A DNA stretch of 64,000 nt. Origin: Streptomyces actuosus. Its GTDB lineage: Bacteria; Actinomycetota; Actinomycetes; Streptomycetales; Streptomycetaceae. The DNA is taken from positions 51,669 through 115,668 of the forward strand of contig NZ_JAFFZS010000025.1 in assembly GCF_016921115.1 (NCBI RefSeq), in the 5' to 3' direction. Positions 8,266 to 18,010 of this stretch are shown here, one piece after another. Made by a program: the position numbers and the translations under genes. Within the stretch, counting starts at the first letter, position 1. Every line of letters begins with the position of its first letter. Under the pieces are notes generated by a model. It saw nothing but the letters and a program-made list of their open reading frames with translations, searched no databases and had not been told where the DNA came from.

Positions 8266-10082
8266 TCAGGTGGTCCGGCGCAGGGCCGGCACCGCGTTGT
8301 GGCCGCCGGATCCGAACGAGTTGCTGAGTATCAGGTCCCCGCCGGCCGGCAGCTCCAGCGGTGCCCCGGTCACCACGTCCACGCCGAGCCCCTCTGTGTC
8401 GTCGTCGACCCGGGCGCACCCGACGGTCGGCGGCACGATCCCGTGCCGCAGGGTGAGCACGGCGGCCACGGCCTCCGCCCCGCCGGCGGCACCCTGCAGA
8501 TGGCCCAGGTGCCCCTTCAGGGCGGTCACCGGGACGGACCGGTCCCCGAACACGCTGTGCAGGGCCGTGGCCTCGGCCAGGTCGCCCTCCAGGGGCGCGG
8601 TGGCGTGCGCGTTGAGTGGACGACGTCGACGAGGTGGCCTCCGGCGTCCTGCACGGCCCGTCGCAGCGCCAGCGCCACGCCGCTCCCGGTCGGATCCGGT
8701 GCCGCCATGTGGTGGGCGTCGGCGGACAGCCCCCATCCGGCGGCCTCGCAGTAGATCCGCGCCCCGCGGGCGAGGGCGTGCTCCTCGGCCTCCAGGACGA
8801 GCGCCCCCGCGCCTTCCCCGTTGACGAACCCGTCGCGGTCCCCGGCGAACGGCCGGGACGGCGACGTCCCGTCGTCCAGGCCGTGCTGCGAGAGCCCCCG
8901 CAGGGCTGCGAACGACGCCATGACGGCGGGCGTGACGACGGCCTCGGCACCCCCGGCGACGGCGACGTCGACCCGGCCGTACCGAATACGGTCGACGGCT
9001 TCCCCGATGGCCTCGGTGCCGCAGGCGCAGGCGCTGGTCACGGTCCGCGCCTCACCGGTGGTGTGCAGGTCGAGGGAGACCTGGGAGGCGGCCTGGGACG
9101 GCACGGTCATGGGCGTGGTGAGGGGCGACACACCTCGCGGCCCTTCGTCCCGCAGTCTGCGGTCCCCGCCGACGAGCACGGAGGCGTCCCCGAGGACGGC
9201 CCCGAGGCTCACGCCGACCTGCGCGGGGTCGAGGCCGCCGGACTCCGTTCCGCCCGCGCCGAACCCGGCGTCGCCCCAGGCCTCCCGGGCGGCCAGCACG
9301 GCGAACTGCGCGGCCCGGTTCATCCGCCGCGCGGCGGCGCGGTCCAGCAGTGACACCGGGTCCACGGGCACGGTCCCGGCCACCCGGACGGGCAGCTCCT
9401 CGAACCCGGGCCCGTCCAACTCCCTGATGCCGTGCCGCCCTTCGAGCAGGCCCTGCCACAACTCGCCGACGCCGACGCCCAGGGGCGTCACGGCGCCGAG
9501 CCCGGTGACGACGACGCGCCGGGGCCGCGGGACCGCGGGCTGCGTCCCGTCGGGCCGCGGCAGATGCCGCACGACGTTCCCGTCCTCCTCGGCGCTCGCG
9601 GACCAGGCCCGCACCTCGTCGTCGGAGAAGACGACGTCGCCGCAGCCGTCCAGCTCCCGGTGCCAGACGCCCCACCGGCGCGCGTAGGTCACTTCCTCGG
9701 CCGCGGGGTCGACGACGCGCAGGACGCGCACCCGGTCCCCGTCCCGGAGGTCGACGGCGGTCAACTCGTCGCTCCCCAGCAGCGGGACGCTCCTCGGATC
9801 GATCCGCCGGCTCCCGACGGTGACCCGCCGCTCCCTGCTCAGCATGCGCTCGCGGTCGCTTCCGCCGAGCACCGGCCGGAAGACCAGCCGGATCGACTCC
9901 GGCGACTCGGGAACGGTGTGCAGGACGACGTACCAGCGGGAGGCGGCGGCATCCTCGGGCGAGAGCGCGAGCAGGTCGCCGGGAACGACTTCGGCGACGC
10001 TGACGGTGTGGGGCTCGATCGGCACTTCCGAGGCACGGAACGACGAGGAACGGGACGAAGGCGCACGGAACGAAGAAGGCAT
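8266..10082 (-). pseudogene. FabF-like beta-ketoacyl synthase with N-terminal extension, frameshifted
   Basis: Condensing enzyme of the KAS II/FabF type, broken by a -1 frameshift. From the ATG at 10082 the frame runs through a ~180-residue extension of unknown fold (GDLLALSPEDAAASRWYV..., ARRWGVWHRELDG), then the ketosynthase: RRVVVTGLGAVTPLG, active-site Cys in SACACGTEAIGEA, and FVNGEGAGALVLE. At about 8615/8616 one base (C on the + strand) is missing relative to the expected HVNAHAT. After it the other frame continues with NAHATAPLEGD (catalytic His), LKGHLGHLQGA (Lys and His) and NSFGSGGHN to the stop at 8266. Apart from this single lesion the enzyme is complete, so it could be a very recent pseudogene or a sequencing error. 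Confidence 0.85.
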
Positions 10083-10192
10083 ACCCGTACAGGCTCCCTG
10101 TAGGCCGAATCGGTTGCAGAGCGGACTGAAATGAGTGAACCGGGCAAAGGGTGAGAACGCCACGACTGAAGGGCGAACCTGTCTGTTTTGCT

Positions 10193-10206
10193 ACCTTATG
10201 TAAGGT
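10193..10206. promoter_or_regulatory. inverted repeat ACCTTA-TG-TAAGGT, possible operator
   Basis: Perfect 6-bp arms around a 2-bp centre in the unusually AT-rich part of the divergent region between the ketosynthase (ATG 10082) and the phosphotransferase (GTG 10418). It lies ~110 bp upstream of the ketosynthase start. The size suits a dimeric regulator; no cognate regulator gene is adjacent. Confidence 0.4.
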
Positions 10207-10405
10207 CTCTCTCGATGTGATACTGCGTCAGTCCGTCACTCTGCGAGATGACTTGCCGGTGCTCGCGTCCCGCTGTGCGACCGGTCACGCTCGCGCCGTC
10301 CGCACTCCCGGTGGTGAGTTGTCCACACCGTCCGGTATGTGGCGGCCCTCACGGTCGCCACGGGGGCCGGGCGGAAACCCGCTGGGCCCGTCGCCCCGCT
10401 TTCCC

Positions 10406-10420
10406 TACCCTGACGCGGTG
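10406..10420 (+). promoter_or_regulatory. leaderless promoter -10 box for the CPT-like gene
   Basis: TACCCT at 10406-10411 is followed after six bases by the GTG at 10418, with no Shine-Dalgarno. This is the TAnnnT arrangement known for leaderless actinobacterial transcripts, in which transcription starts at the initiation codon. It fixes the start codon choice. Confidence 0.7.
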
Positions 10421-10984
10421 ACGACTCAGATGATCATCCTCAACGGTGGCTCCAGCTCCGGAAAGTCCGACATCGCGCGCTGCCTCCAGGCCGTCCTGCC
10501 GCAGCCCTGGCTGACCCTCGGTACGGACACGCTGGTCGACGCCATGCCCGCCTCCCTGCAGGCGTCGGACGGGGGCATCGAGTTCGCCCCGGACGGTGAG
10601 GTGTCCGTCGGACCGGAGTTCCGCGCGCTGGAGGCGGCCTGGATCGACGGCGTCGCCGCGATGGCCCGCGCCGGTGCCCGGATCGTCGTCGACGAGGTCT
10701 TCCTCGGCGGGCCCCTCTCCCAGCAGCGGTGGCAGAGGGCGCTGGGCTCCCTGCCGGTGCTGTGGGTGGGCGTCAGGTGCGACGCCGAGGTGGCCGCGGG
10801 GCGCGAGATCGCCCGAGGCGACCGCATCCGCGGGATGGCCGCCGCGCAGGCGGACCTGGTGCATCGGGGCGTGGTGTACGACATGGAGGTCGACACCACG
10901 CGCACGGAGTCGCTGGACTGCGCCCGCGCCATCGCCGCACGGCTCGACGCACCGACGCCCGCCGCCGGGGCGCCGTCCGCGTGA
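10418..10984 (+). CDS. chloramphenicol phosphotransferase-like P-loop kinase
   Basis: CPT-family protein of 188 aa. The Walker A motif GGSSSGKS at residues 10-17 follows the first strand MIILN. TLGTDTLVDAMP and IVVDEVFLGG (Walker B-like, catalytic Asp region) match the fold of Streptomyces chloramphenicol 3-O-phosphotransferase. WVGVRCDAEVAAGREIARGDR is the typical specificity and lid segment with conserved Arg. The substrate in this strain is unknown; most relatives are not proven resistance enzymes. Translation is probably leaderless (see promoter), which excludes the longer frame from 10151. Confidence 0.88.
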   Translation: MTTQMIILNGGSSSGKSDIARCLQAVLPQPWLTLGTDTLVDAMPASLQASDGGIEFAPDGEVSVGPEFRALEAAWIDGVAAMARAGARIVVDEVFLGGPLSQQRWQRALGSLPVLWVGVRCDAEVAAGREIARGDRIRGMAAAQADLVHRGVVYDMEVDTTRTESLDCARAIAARLDAPTPAAGAPSA

Positions 10985-11225
10985 GGCCGAACCCGGCGCG
11001 CACGAGGAGGTGCCCGCCGCCTGCGGCGGAGGGCGCGTCCTCGCCCGGACCGCGCGCGCCGAAGGCGGCACGCGCCCGGCCGACGGGCGCCGACCGGGCC
11101 CCGAGCGGGGCCGCGGGTGACGTGTGCCCGGGGCGGCGGGCGCGGGCCGGGGCGACCCGCGGCTGTCCGCGGGCGACCCGACCGGGTGTCGCCGGGCCGG
11201 GCCGTCACCGGACCGGGCGCCCGGC

Positions 11226-11879
11226 TCACATCGCCAGCACCATGGCGAGCATGCCCATGGCCAACGACAGGCGGCACGCCAGACCCACCGCCGGCTCCTG
11301 CCACGCACGTGGTGACGTGCCGTCCGTTCCACCCGGCCCTGGCCCGGGCCCCGGCCTCGGCACCGCGGTGGCGCAGGCGGCGGCCGGCGTGGGCACGAGC
11401 CGTGCGCCGACCCGCAGCACGTACAGGGTGTAGTAGGCCAGCAGCACCAGATCCACCAGGGGCGTGCCCATCGAGGCGTGCCCCCCGTGCTGCATGCCGT
11501 CCGTGCCCGTCATGCCCGCCATGCCCCCCGGGCCCGCGCCGCCGATCGGGGCCGCCATCAGGGCCGCCATGTAGGTCATGGTCGCCGCGTCCACGGTGTG
11601 GTGGAGGCGGTGTGCCTCGCCGCGGGCGAACAGCAGCGCCCGCACGGCCAGGCCGGTGAACAGCGCGCCCAGCGCCGACGGCCCCCATGCGCCCGTCGCG
11701 GGCGCGAGGCCGGGCGCCGCCATCAGGGCCATCCCGATCCCCATCGCCGCCTCCGCGCGCGCCGTGCGCCGGGCGGGCCGGTCGGCCGGCGCCCGCCGGC
11801 GCGACCTCACCGCACACAGCACCCCCGTGGCCGTACCGAGAGCTGTCAACAGCCATCCCACCAACGGTGGCTCACCCAT
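11226..11879 (-). CDS. DUF5134-type integral membrane protein
   Basis: Protein of 217 aa with about five hydrophobic segments, starting MGEPPLVGWLLTALGTATG. A central Met/His/Gly-rich loop (GGMAGMTGTDGMQHGGHASM, about residues 125-145) recalls metal-coordinating loops, and AHRLHHTVDAATMTYMA adds conserved His and Met. DUF5134 has no established function. The ATG at 11879 is preferred over the open frame to 12071, whose extra 64 residues are Arg-rich and lack a signal. It is divergent from the trehalose uptake operon. Confidence 0.72.
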   Translation of the reverse strand: MGEPPLVGWLLTALGTATGVLCAVRSRRRAPADRPARRTARAEAAMGIGMALMAAPGLAPATGAWGPSALGALFTGLAVRALLFARGEAHRLHHTVDAATMTYMAALMAAPIGGAGPGGMAGMTGTDGMQHGGHASMGTPLVDLVLLAYYTLYVLRVGARLVPTPAAACATAVPRPGPGPGPGGTDGTSPRAWQEPAVGLACRLSLAMGMLAMVLAM

Positions 11880-12206
11880 GCGATCACCCCGCCCATCCAC
11901 CTTCCTCCTCGCGGCGGGGCGTACCCGGGCGCGTGAGGGCAGACCCCGCGCACAGGAGGCGCGAAACCGTGCGGTGCGCCCCGCCGTGCCCACCCGCCCC
12001 GTCCCGCACTGCGACCGGCAGGCGCGCGGAGCAGGGGGCGCCGTGAGCGGGCGGGCGGGCGCGGATACCACATTCGATTGGGCGATATGGGCGATGTCGG
12101 GGCTCTCGGCCCGTCATATGGCGTTCTGGGGGCTTAGCGTGGTCGCGGAAGAGAAGCGCGCCGGGCCCAGTCCCGTGCCACCATCCCGGAATCGAGGTGT
12201 CGCCGC
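11880..12206. other. divergent intergenic region DUF5134 / lpqY
   Basis: 326 bp without a gene. The last ~140 bp before lpqY are less GC-rich and contain the loose direct repeats GGGCGATATGGGCGATGT near 12078-12095 and the near-palindrome CATATG at 12115. The operon promoter and any repressor site should lie here, but no consensus is clear enough to name. Confidence 0.5.
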
Positions 12207-13514
12207 GTGCGCGGGTGCGGAATCCAGCGGGCTCCGGGCAAGAAGGTGCGTTCCGCGCAGCAGCGGTGGCTGAGGGCTCTTGCCGTACTGCCGCTGCTGG
12301 CGTCCCCGCTCGCCGCGTGCGGCGGCGGTGGGGGATCCGGCCCGGTCACCATCAACTGGTACAACTTCCCCGACGACTCCGGCGCCCTGCAGAAGGCGGC
12401 CGACCGGTGCGGTCAGCAGTCCGGCGGACGCTACCGGATCGTCTACCACAAGCTTCCGCGCGCCGCCGACGGCCAGCGCCAGCAGCTCGTCCGCCGGCTC
12501 GCCGCCGAGGACGACTCGATGGACGTCCTCGGTCTCGACGTCACCTGGCCCGCCGAGTTCGCCGAGGCGCGCTGGATCCGCGAGTGGACGGGCCGTGCCA
12601 AGCAGCTGGCCACCGAGGGCACCCTGCGCGTCCCCCTCCAGACGGCGACCTGGAAGGACAAGCTCTACGCCGTCCCGTACAACACCAACACCCAGCTGCT
12701 GTGGTACCGCAAGGACCTGGTGCCCACACCGCCCAGGACCTGGTCGGAGATGCTGGACATGGCGCGCCGCCTGGCCCAGCAGGGCAAGCCCCACTACGTG
12801 GAGATCCAGGGCGCCCAGTACGAGGGGCTCACCGTCTGGTTCAACACGATGGTCAGCAGCGCGGGCGGATCCATCCTCAACCCGAGCGCCACCGAGGCCT
12901 CCCTCGGCCCGCCCGCGGTGCGGGCCGCCGGCGTCATGCGCGACATGGCGAACTCCCCGGCCGCCGACCCCTCCCTGTCCAACCAGATGGAGGACCAGAA
13001 CCGCCTGGCCATGGAGTCGGGCGTGGCGGCGTTCGAGCTCAACTACCCGTTCGTCTATCCGTCGATGAAGGCGAACAACCCGCAGCTGTTCAAGAACTTC
13101 GCCTGGGCCCCCTACCCCCGCGTCGACGCCGACCGGCCGTCACGGCCCACCATCGGCGGCATCGACCTGGCGGTGAGCGCCTACTCGCGCCACCCCGACC
13201 TGTCCTTCGAAGCGGCCCTGTGCCTGCGCGACCGGCAGAACCAGCTCACCGCGGCGCTGGAGGGCGGCCTGCCGCCGACCCTGCGAGCCCTGTACGACGA
13301 CGCGTCGTTCGTCGAGCAGTACCCGTTCGCCGGAGAAGTGCTCGACGCCCTCCAGTCGGCGAGTGTCCGCCCGATCACCCCGGCCTACCAGAACGTGTCG
13401 ATCGTGATCTCCCACGCGCTCTCCCCACCCTCCGCGATCAAACCGGAGAGCACGGTCGCCACCATCAGCAGCCAGATCGACGATGCCCTGCAATCCAAGG
13501 GTGTGATCCCGTGA
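12207..13514 (+). CDS. lpqY: trehalose-type ABC transporter, solute-binding lipoprotein (LpqY-like)
   Basis: Extracellular cluster 1 sugar-binding lipoprotein of 435 aa. The lipobox LASPLAAC ends the signal peptide, so it is anchored outside the membrane. The mature part begins INWYNFPDDSGALQKAAD and carries family features such as DVLGLDVTWPAEFAEARWI and YAVPYNTNTQLLWYRKD. The GTG at 12207 has GAGGT eight bases upstream; a GTG at 12246 is an alternative. The assignment to trehalose rests on the downstream SugA/SugB/SugC-like genes, whose sequences closely resemble the mycobacterial LpqY-SugABC recycler. Confidence 0.82.
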   Translation: MRGCGIQRAPGKKVRSAQQRWLRALAVLPLLASPLAACGGGGGSGPVTINWYNFPDDSGALQKAADRCGQQSGGRYRIVYHKLPRAADGQRQQLVRRLAAEDDSMDVLGLDVTWPAEFAEARWIREWTGRAKQLATEGTLRVPLQTATWKDKLYAVPYNTNTQLLWYRKDLVPTPPRTWSEMLDMARRLAQQGKPHYVEIQGAQYEGLTVWFNTMVSSAGGSILNPSATEASLGPPAVRAAGVMRDMANSPAADPSLSNQMEDQNRLAMESGVAAFELNYPFVYPSMKANNPQLFKNFAWAPYPRVDADRPSRPTIGGIDLAVSAYSRHPDLSFEAALCLRDRQNQLTAALEGGLPPTLRALYDDASFVEQYPFAGEVLDALQSASVRPITPAYQNVSIVISHALSPPSAIKPESTVATISSQIDDALQSKGVIP

Positions 13515-13584
13515 ACCGCCACCGCCCCCAACCCACCGCCGGCCGGCACCGTCGTGCGCGATACCCGCACCGGGGTGGTCCGAG

Positions 13585-14534
<950 letters not shown>

Positions 14535-14535
<1 letters not shown>

Positions 14536-15368
14536 TGGCCGCCGTGGGAAGGTCGCACGCCGTCCGCTGGGGCGTCCTGAACGTGGCGGTGGTGCTGTAC
14601 GCCCTGTTCCCGGTGTGGTGGATCATCGCCCTGTCCTTCAAGGACCCCAGCACCCTCACCGACGGCGACTACATCCCCAGGCAGTGGACCTGGGAGAACT
14701 ACCGGGGCATCTTCCAGACCAGCGAGTTCACCCGCGCGCTGATCAACTCGATCGGCATCGCCCTGATCTCCACGACGATCGCCGTCGTGCTGGGCACCAT
14801 GGCCGCCTACGCGGTGGCCAGGCTCAGGTTCCCCGGCAAGGGGCTCCTCATCGGCATGTCCCTGCTGATCGCGATGTTCCCGCCGATCTCCCTGGTCTCG
14901 CCGCTGTTCAACATCGAGCGCATCCTGGGGATCTTCGACACCTGGATCGGCCTGATCATCCCGTACATGACCTTCTCGCTGCCGCTGGCCATCTACACCC
15001 TGTCGGCGTTCTTCCGGGAGATCCCCTGGGACCTGGAGAAGGCCGCCAAGGTCGACGGGGCCACTCCGGCGCAGGCGTTCCGCCTGGTCATCGCCCCGCT
15101 GGCGGCGCCGGGCGTGTTCACCACGGCCATCTTGGTGTTCATCTTCTGCTGGAACGACTTCCTCTTCGCGATCTCGCTGACCTCCACCAACCGCGCGCGG
15201 ACCGTGCCGGCCGCGATCGCGTTCTTCACCGGCAGCTCGCAGTTCGAGCAGCCCACGGGGTCGATCGCCGCCGCCGCCGTGGTGATCACCGTCCCGATCA
15301 TCATCTTCGTCCTGTTCTTCCAGCGGCGGATCGTCGCCGGACTGACCTCCGGCGCGGTCAAGGGGTGA
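14535..15368 (+). CDS. sugB: trehalose ABC transporter permease, SugB-like
   Basis: MalG-type permease of 277 aa with six TM segments. The ATG overlaps the sugA stop. The EAA loop is EKAAKVDGATPAQAFRLVIAP, and the C-terminus QRRIVAGLTSGAVKG is nearly identical to what I recall for mycobacterial SugB. This is the strongest basis for calling the operon a trehalose importer. Such importers recycle trehalose released outside the cell. Confidence 0.9.
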
Positions 15369-15377
15369 CCGGCACCC

Positions 15378-15408
15378 GGGCGGCGGGCCCGCCGTGGACC
15401 CGCCGCCC
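15378..15408 (+). promoter_or_regulatory. strong RNA hairpin between sugB and sugC
   Basis: GGGCGGCGGG (15378-15387) pairs perfectly with CCCGCCGCCC (15399-15408) around an 11-nt loop, just after the sugB stop, with no T-tract. It could act as a partial terminator or as a 3' stabiliser of the lpqY-sugA-sugB message, setting a different ratio of ATPase. Confidence 0.6.
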
Positions 15409-15458
15409 CGATTGCGCACCCCTGACCCGGAAGCTGTGAAGACAAGGAGGCACCACCG

Positions 15459-16643
15459 ATGGCCGAGATCGTCCTCTCGGGAGTCACCAAGCGTTTTCCC
15501 GACGGATCCCTCGCCGTGCAAGGCGTGGACCTCGACATCGCCGACGGCGAGTTCGTGATCCTGGTCGGTCCGTCCGGATGCGGCAAGTCCACCACCCTGA
15601 ACATGATCGCCGGCCTGGAGGACATCACCGAGGGCACCCTGAGCATCGGCGACCGGGTCGTGAACGATCTTCCGCCCAAGGACCGCGACATCGCGATGGT
15701 GTTCCAGAGCTACGCCCTGTACCCGCATCTGAGCGTCCGCGAGAACATGGGCTTCCCGCTGCGCCTGGCCAAGGTGGACAAGGCGACCGTCAACCAGAAG
15801 GTCGAGGAGGCCGCGCGGGTCCTGGACCTGAGCGAGTTCCTCGACCGCCGGCCGGCCGCCCTGTCCGGCGGCCAGCGGCAGCGCGTGGCCATGGGGCGGG
15901 CGATCGTCCGCGACCCGAAGGCGTTCCTGATGGACGAGCCGCTGTCCAACCTGGACGCCAAGCTCCGCGTCCAGATGCGCACCCAGATCGCCCGACTGCA
16001 GCGGCGCCTGGGCACCACCACCGTGTACGTCACCCACGACCAGACCGAGGCGATGACCCTCGGCGACCGTGTCGTCGTCATGAGGCTCGGAGTCGTCCAG
16101 CAGGTCGGAACGCCCGCACAGCTCTACGACCTCCCACGCAACCTCTTCGTCGCCGGCTTCATCGGCTCCCCGGCGATGAACTTCCTCAACGCCACCGTCG
16201 AGGGAAGCATCCTGCACTCCGCCCTCGGGGACCTCCCCCTGGACGACCGGACGAGGCAGGCACTGGAGCGGCAGAACGCACCCCGCGAGGTCATCGTCGG
16301 CCTGCGGCCCGAGGCCTTCGAGGACGCGGCCCTGGCGCACGACGCCCACGGACCGGTCATCACCGCCACCATCGACGTGCTGGAGTCCCTGGGCTCCGAC
16401 GTGTACGTCTACTTCACCCAGGAGGGCGGCCCCGCGCAGAGCGCCGAACTGGAGGAACTCGCCACCGACTCGGGCCTGAAGGACACCGGCGCCGGTGGCG
16501 TCCAGCAGGTTGTCGCCCGCCTGGACGCCGCCACGCGCGCCCGGGAGGGCCAGCCGCTGGACATGCGGGTCGACATGAGCAAGGCCCACGTGTTCGACCC
16601 GAGGACCGGCACCAACCTCTCCCACCCGGAGAACGCCGGCTGA
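15459..16643 (+). CDS. sugC: sugar ABC transporter ATPase, SugC/MsiK-like
   Basis: ATPase of 394 aa that powers the trehalose importer. Walker A GPSGCGKST (about residues 36-44), Q-loop MVFQSYALYPHLSV, signature LSGGQRQRVAMGRA, Walker B KAFLMDEPLSNLD and switch His in VTHDQTEAM are all intact. The C-terminal ~150 residues form the MalK-type regulatory OB-fold domain (VIVGLRPEAFED). A strong RBS (AGGAGG) precedes the ATG. Streptomyces often use one MsiK for several importers; here a dedicated or shared ATPase lies in the operon. Confidence 0.92.
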   Translation: MAEIVLSGVTKRFPDGSLAVQGVDLDIADGEFVILVGPSGCGKSTTLNMIAGLEDITEGTLSIGDRVVNDLPPKDRDIAMVFQSYALYPHLSVRENMGFPLRLAKVDKATVNQKVEEAARVLDLSEFLDRRPAALSGGQRQRVAMGRAIVRDPKAFLMDEPLSNLDAKLRVQMRTQIARLQRRLGTTTVYVTHDQTEAMTLGDRVVVMRLGVVQQVGTPAQLYDLPRNLFVAGFIGSPAMNFLNATVEGSILHSALGDLPLDDRTRQALERQNAPREVIVGLRPEAFEDAALAHDAHGPVITATIDVLESLGSDVYVYFTQEGGPAQSAELEELATDSGLKDTGAGGVQQVVARLDAATRAREGQPLDMRVDMSKAHVFDPRTGTNLSHPENAG

Positions 16644-16655
16644 CGCACCGAACCG

Positions 16656-16674
16656 GGGCGGGCCGTTCCCGCCC
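16656..16674 (+). terminator. hairpin terminator after sugC
   Basis: GGGCGGG-CCGTT-CCCGCCC, perfect 7-bp stem, 12 bases after the sugC stop. No T-tract, as common in Streptomyces. Further hairpins follow in the adjoining repeat. Confidence 0.6.
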
Positions 16675-16753
16675 GTCCTGCTTCCGTGATGGGCCGTGAC
16701 CCGGCCCGTCCTGCTTCCGTGATGGGCCGTCACCCGGCCCGTCCTGCTTCCGG
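16672..16753. repeat. 33-bp tandem repeat with internal dyads
   Basis: Units at 16672-16704 and 16705-16737 are identical except one base, and a partial third unit runs to 16753. Each full unit contains GGGCCG-(n5)-CGGCCC across its junction, so the array forms serial small hairpins next to the sugC terminator. Confidence 0.75.
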
Positions 16754-16979
16754 GGTGGCTCCGCGTCCGTTCGGCCGCGCAGCCACCCCGCTTCCGTGCC
16801 CGCCGCGTCCCCGGATCGGCCCCGGGGCGACCTCGCCCTCGGAGCGGTGGAACCGTGGGGCGGCGCCCGGAGCATGACGGCAGACGCAGCGGGCAGGGTT
16901 CGGGCGACAGGCGGGTGAACGCGGGGGACCGGCCGTCCGTAAGGGACAGGAAGCCCCACGGCCAGCGAGGAGTCGTCCC

Positions 16980-17798
16980 ATGTCGTGCCGGACGCGTCAC
17001 CGCGCCCGCCGAGCGAGCCGGGGAGGCCGGACACCCGGCGTCCCCGCGCACGCCGCAGGCGCCGTGCGCCCGGTACGGGCCGTGCTCTTCGCGGCCCTGT
17101 GCGTGGTGACGACCGCTCTCGGACACACCCTCATGTCGGGCGAGTTCCTGCCCTGGTGGGCGGTCGGCCTCGCGTTCGCGGCCGTCGTGCCGGGCGGGTG
17201 GTGGCTGACCGGCCGCGAGCGTGCGGCGCTCACGGTCGTCGGATCCACCGTCGCCGCGCAGGCGCTCCTGCACCTGCTGTTCGTCGCCGCGTCCCGGCCG
17301 GTTCCCGTCGGGGACGGCGCGGAGGCCACGAGCGGGGCCTGCTGCTCGGGCATGCCGGGGACGATGTCGCTGTCCCCCATGGGCATGACGATGCGTCACG
17401 GCATGCCGACGGGCGGCTCCGGACCGCTGCCGGGGCCCTCCGGCTCGGGCTTCGTGTCCGCGGTGACACACGGGGGATCCGTCGGGATGCTTCTGGCCCA
17501 TGTGCTGGCCGCGGCCCTGTGCGGACTCTGGTTGTGGCGGGGGGAGGCGGCGGTCCACCGGACCGGCCGGACCCTGGCGGCCTTCCTCGTCGCCCCGTTG
17601 CGGCGGATCCTCCGGGCGTCCTCCGGCACACGCGGTCTCACCGGCACCCGGTCGTGCCGGGCCGTCCGCCACGGCGCGGAGCACTGGCGGCCCACCGAGT
17701 CCGTGCTGAGACACGTCGTCGTGCGCAGAGGACCACCACGGCGCCGGCCCCGAACCGGTTGCCCGTCCCCCCGTCTCCCGCGCCCCGCCCGGTCCTGA
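16980..17798 (+). CDS. membrane protein with Met/Cys-rich loop, copper cluster
   Basis: Protein of 272 aa; ATG preceded by GAGGAG at seven bases. Hydrophobic segments lie at about residues 33-55, 58-75, 82-104 and 165-185. Between the third and fourth lies a loop with ACCSGMPGTMSLSPMGMTMR, rich in Met, Cys and His like periplasmic copper-binding loops. The C-terminal ~80 residues are Arg-rich and cytoplasmic. I do not recognise a named family. The two genes downstream (Cu/Zn-SOD-like lipoprotein and CopC) support a role in copper handling, which is inference. Confidence 0.7.
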   Translation: MSCRTRHRARRASRGGRTPGVPAHAAGAVRPVRAVLFAALCVVTTALGHTLMSGEFLPWWAVGLAFAAVVPGGWWLTGRERAALTVVGSTVAAQALLHLLFVAASRPVPVGDGAEATSGACCSGMPGTMSLSPMGMTMRHGMPTGGSGPLPGPSGSGFVSAVTHGGSVGMLLAHVLAAALCGLWLWRGEAAVHRTGRTLAAFLVAPLRRILRASSGTRGLTGTRSCRAVRHGAEHWRPTESVLRHVVVRRGPPRRRPRTGCPSPRLPRPARS

Positions 17799-18010
17799 AC
17801 CCGGACCCGACGGCGGCGGCCCGCGCGCGGGCGGGGACAGCGGCACGGCCGACGAGCGCACCCGCGCGTCGGCCCGTTCACCTCGCTCTCCAGGGCCCGC
17901 ACCCTGCGTGACGTTCCGGCGCCTCGGTGACCACCGAGCAGCGCCCGACGGCCGTGTGCCGCGACACCGTCCGCAGGACCGGTCCCGCCATCGATCAGGA
18001 GTTCCCCTTC

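Noticed and set aside
10426..11856. 476-codon minus-strand frame across the CPT-like gene
   Set aside because: Opposes the well-supported P-loop kinase and part of the DUF5134 gene; composition is Gly/Arg/Ala-rich without motifs.
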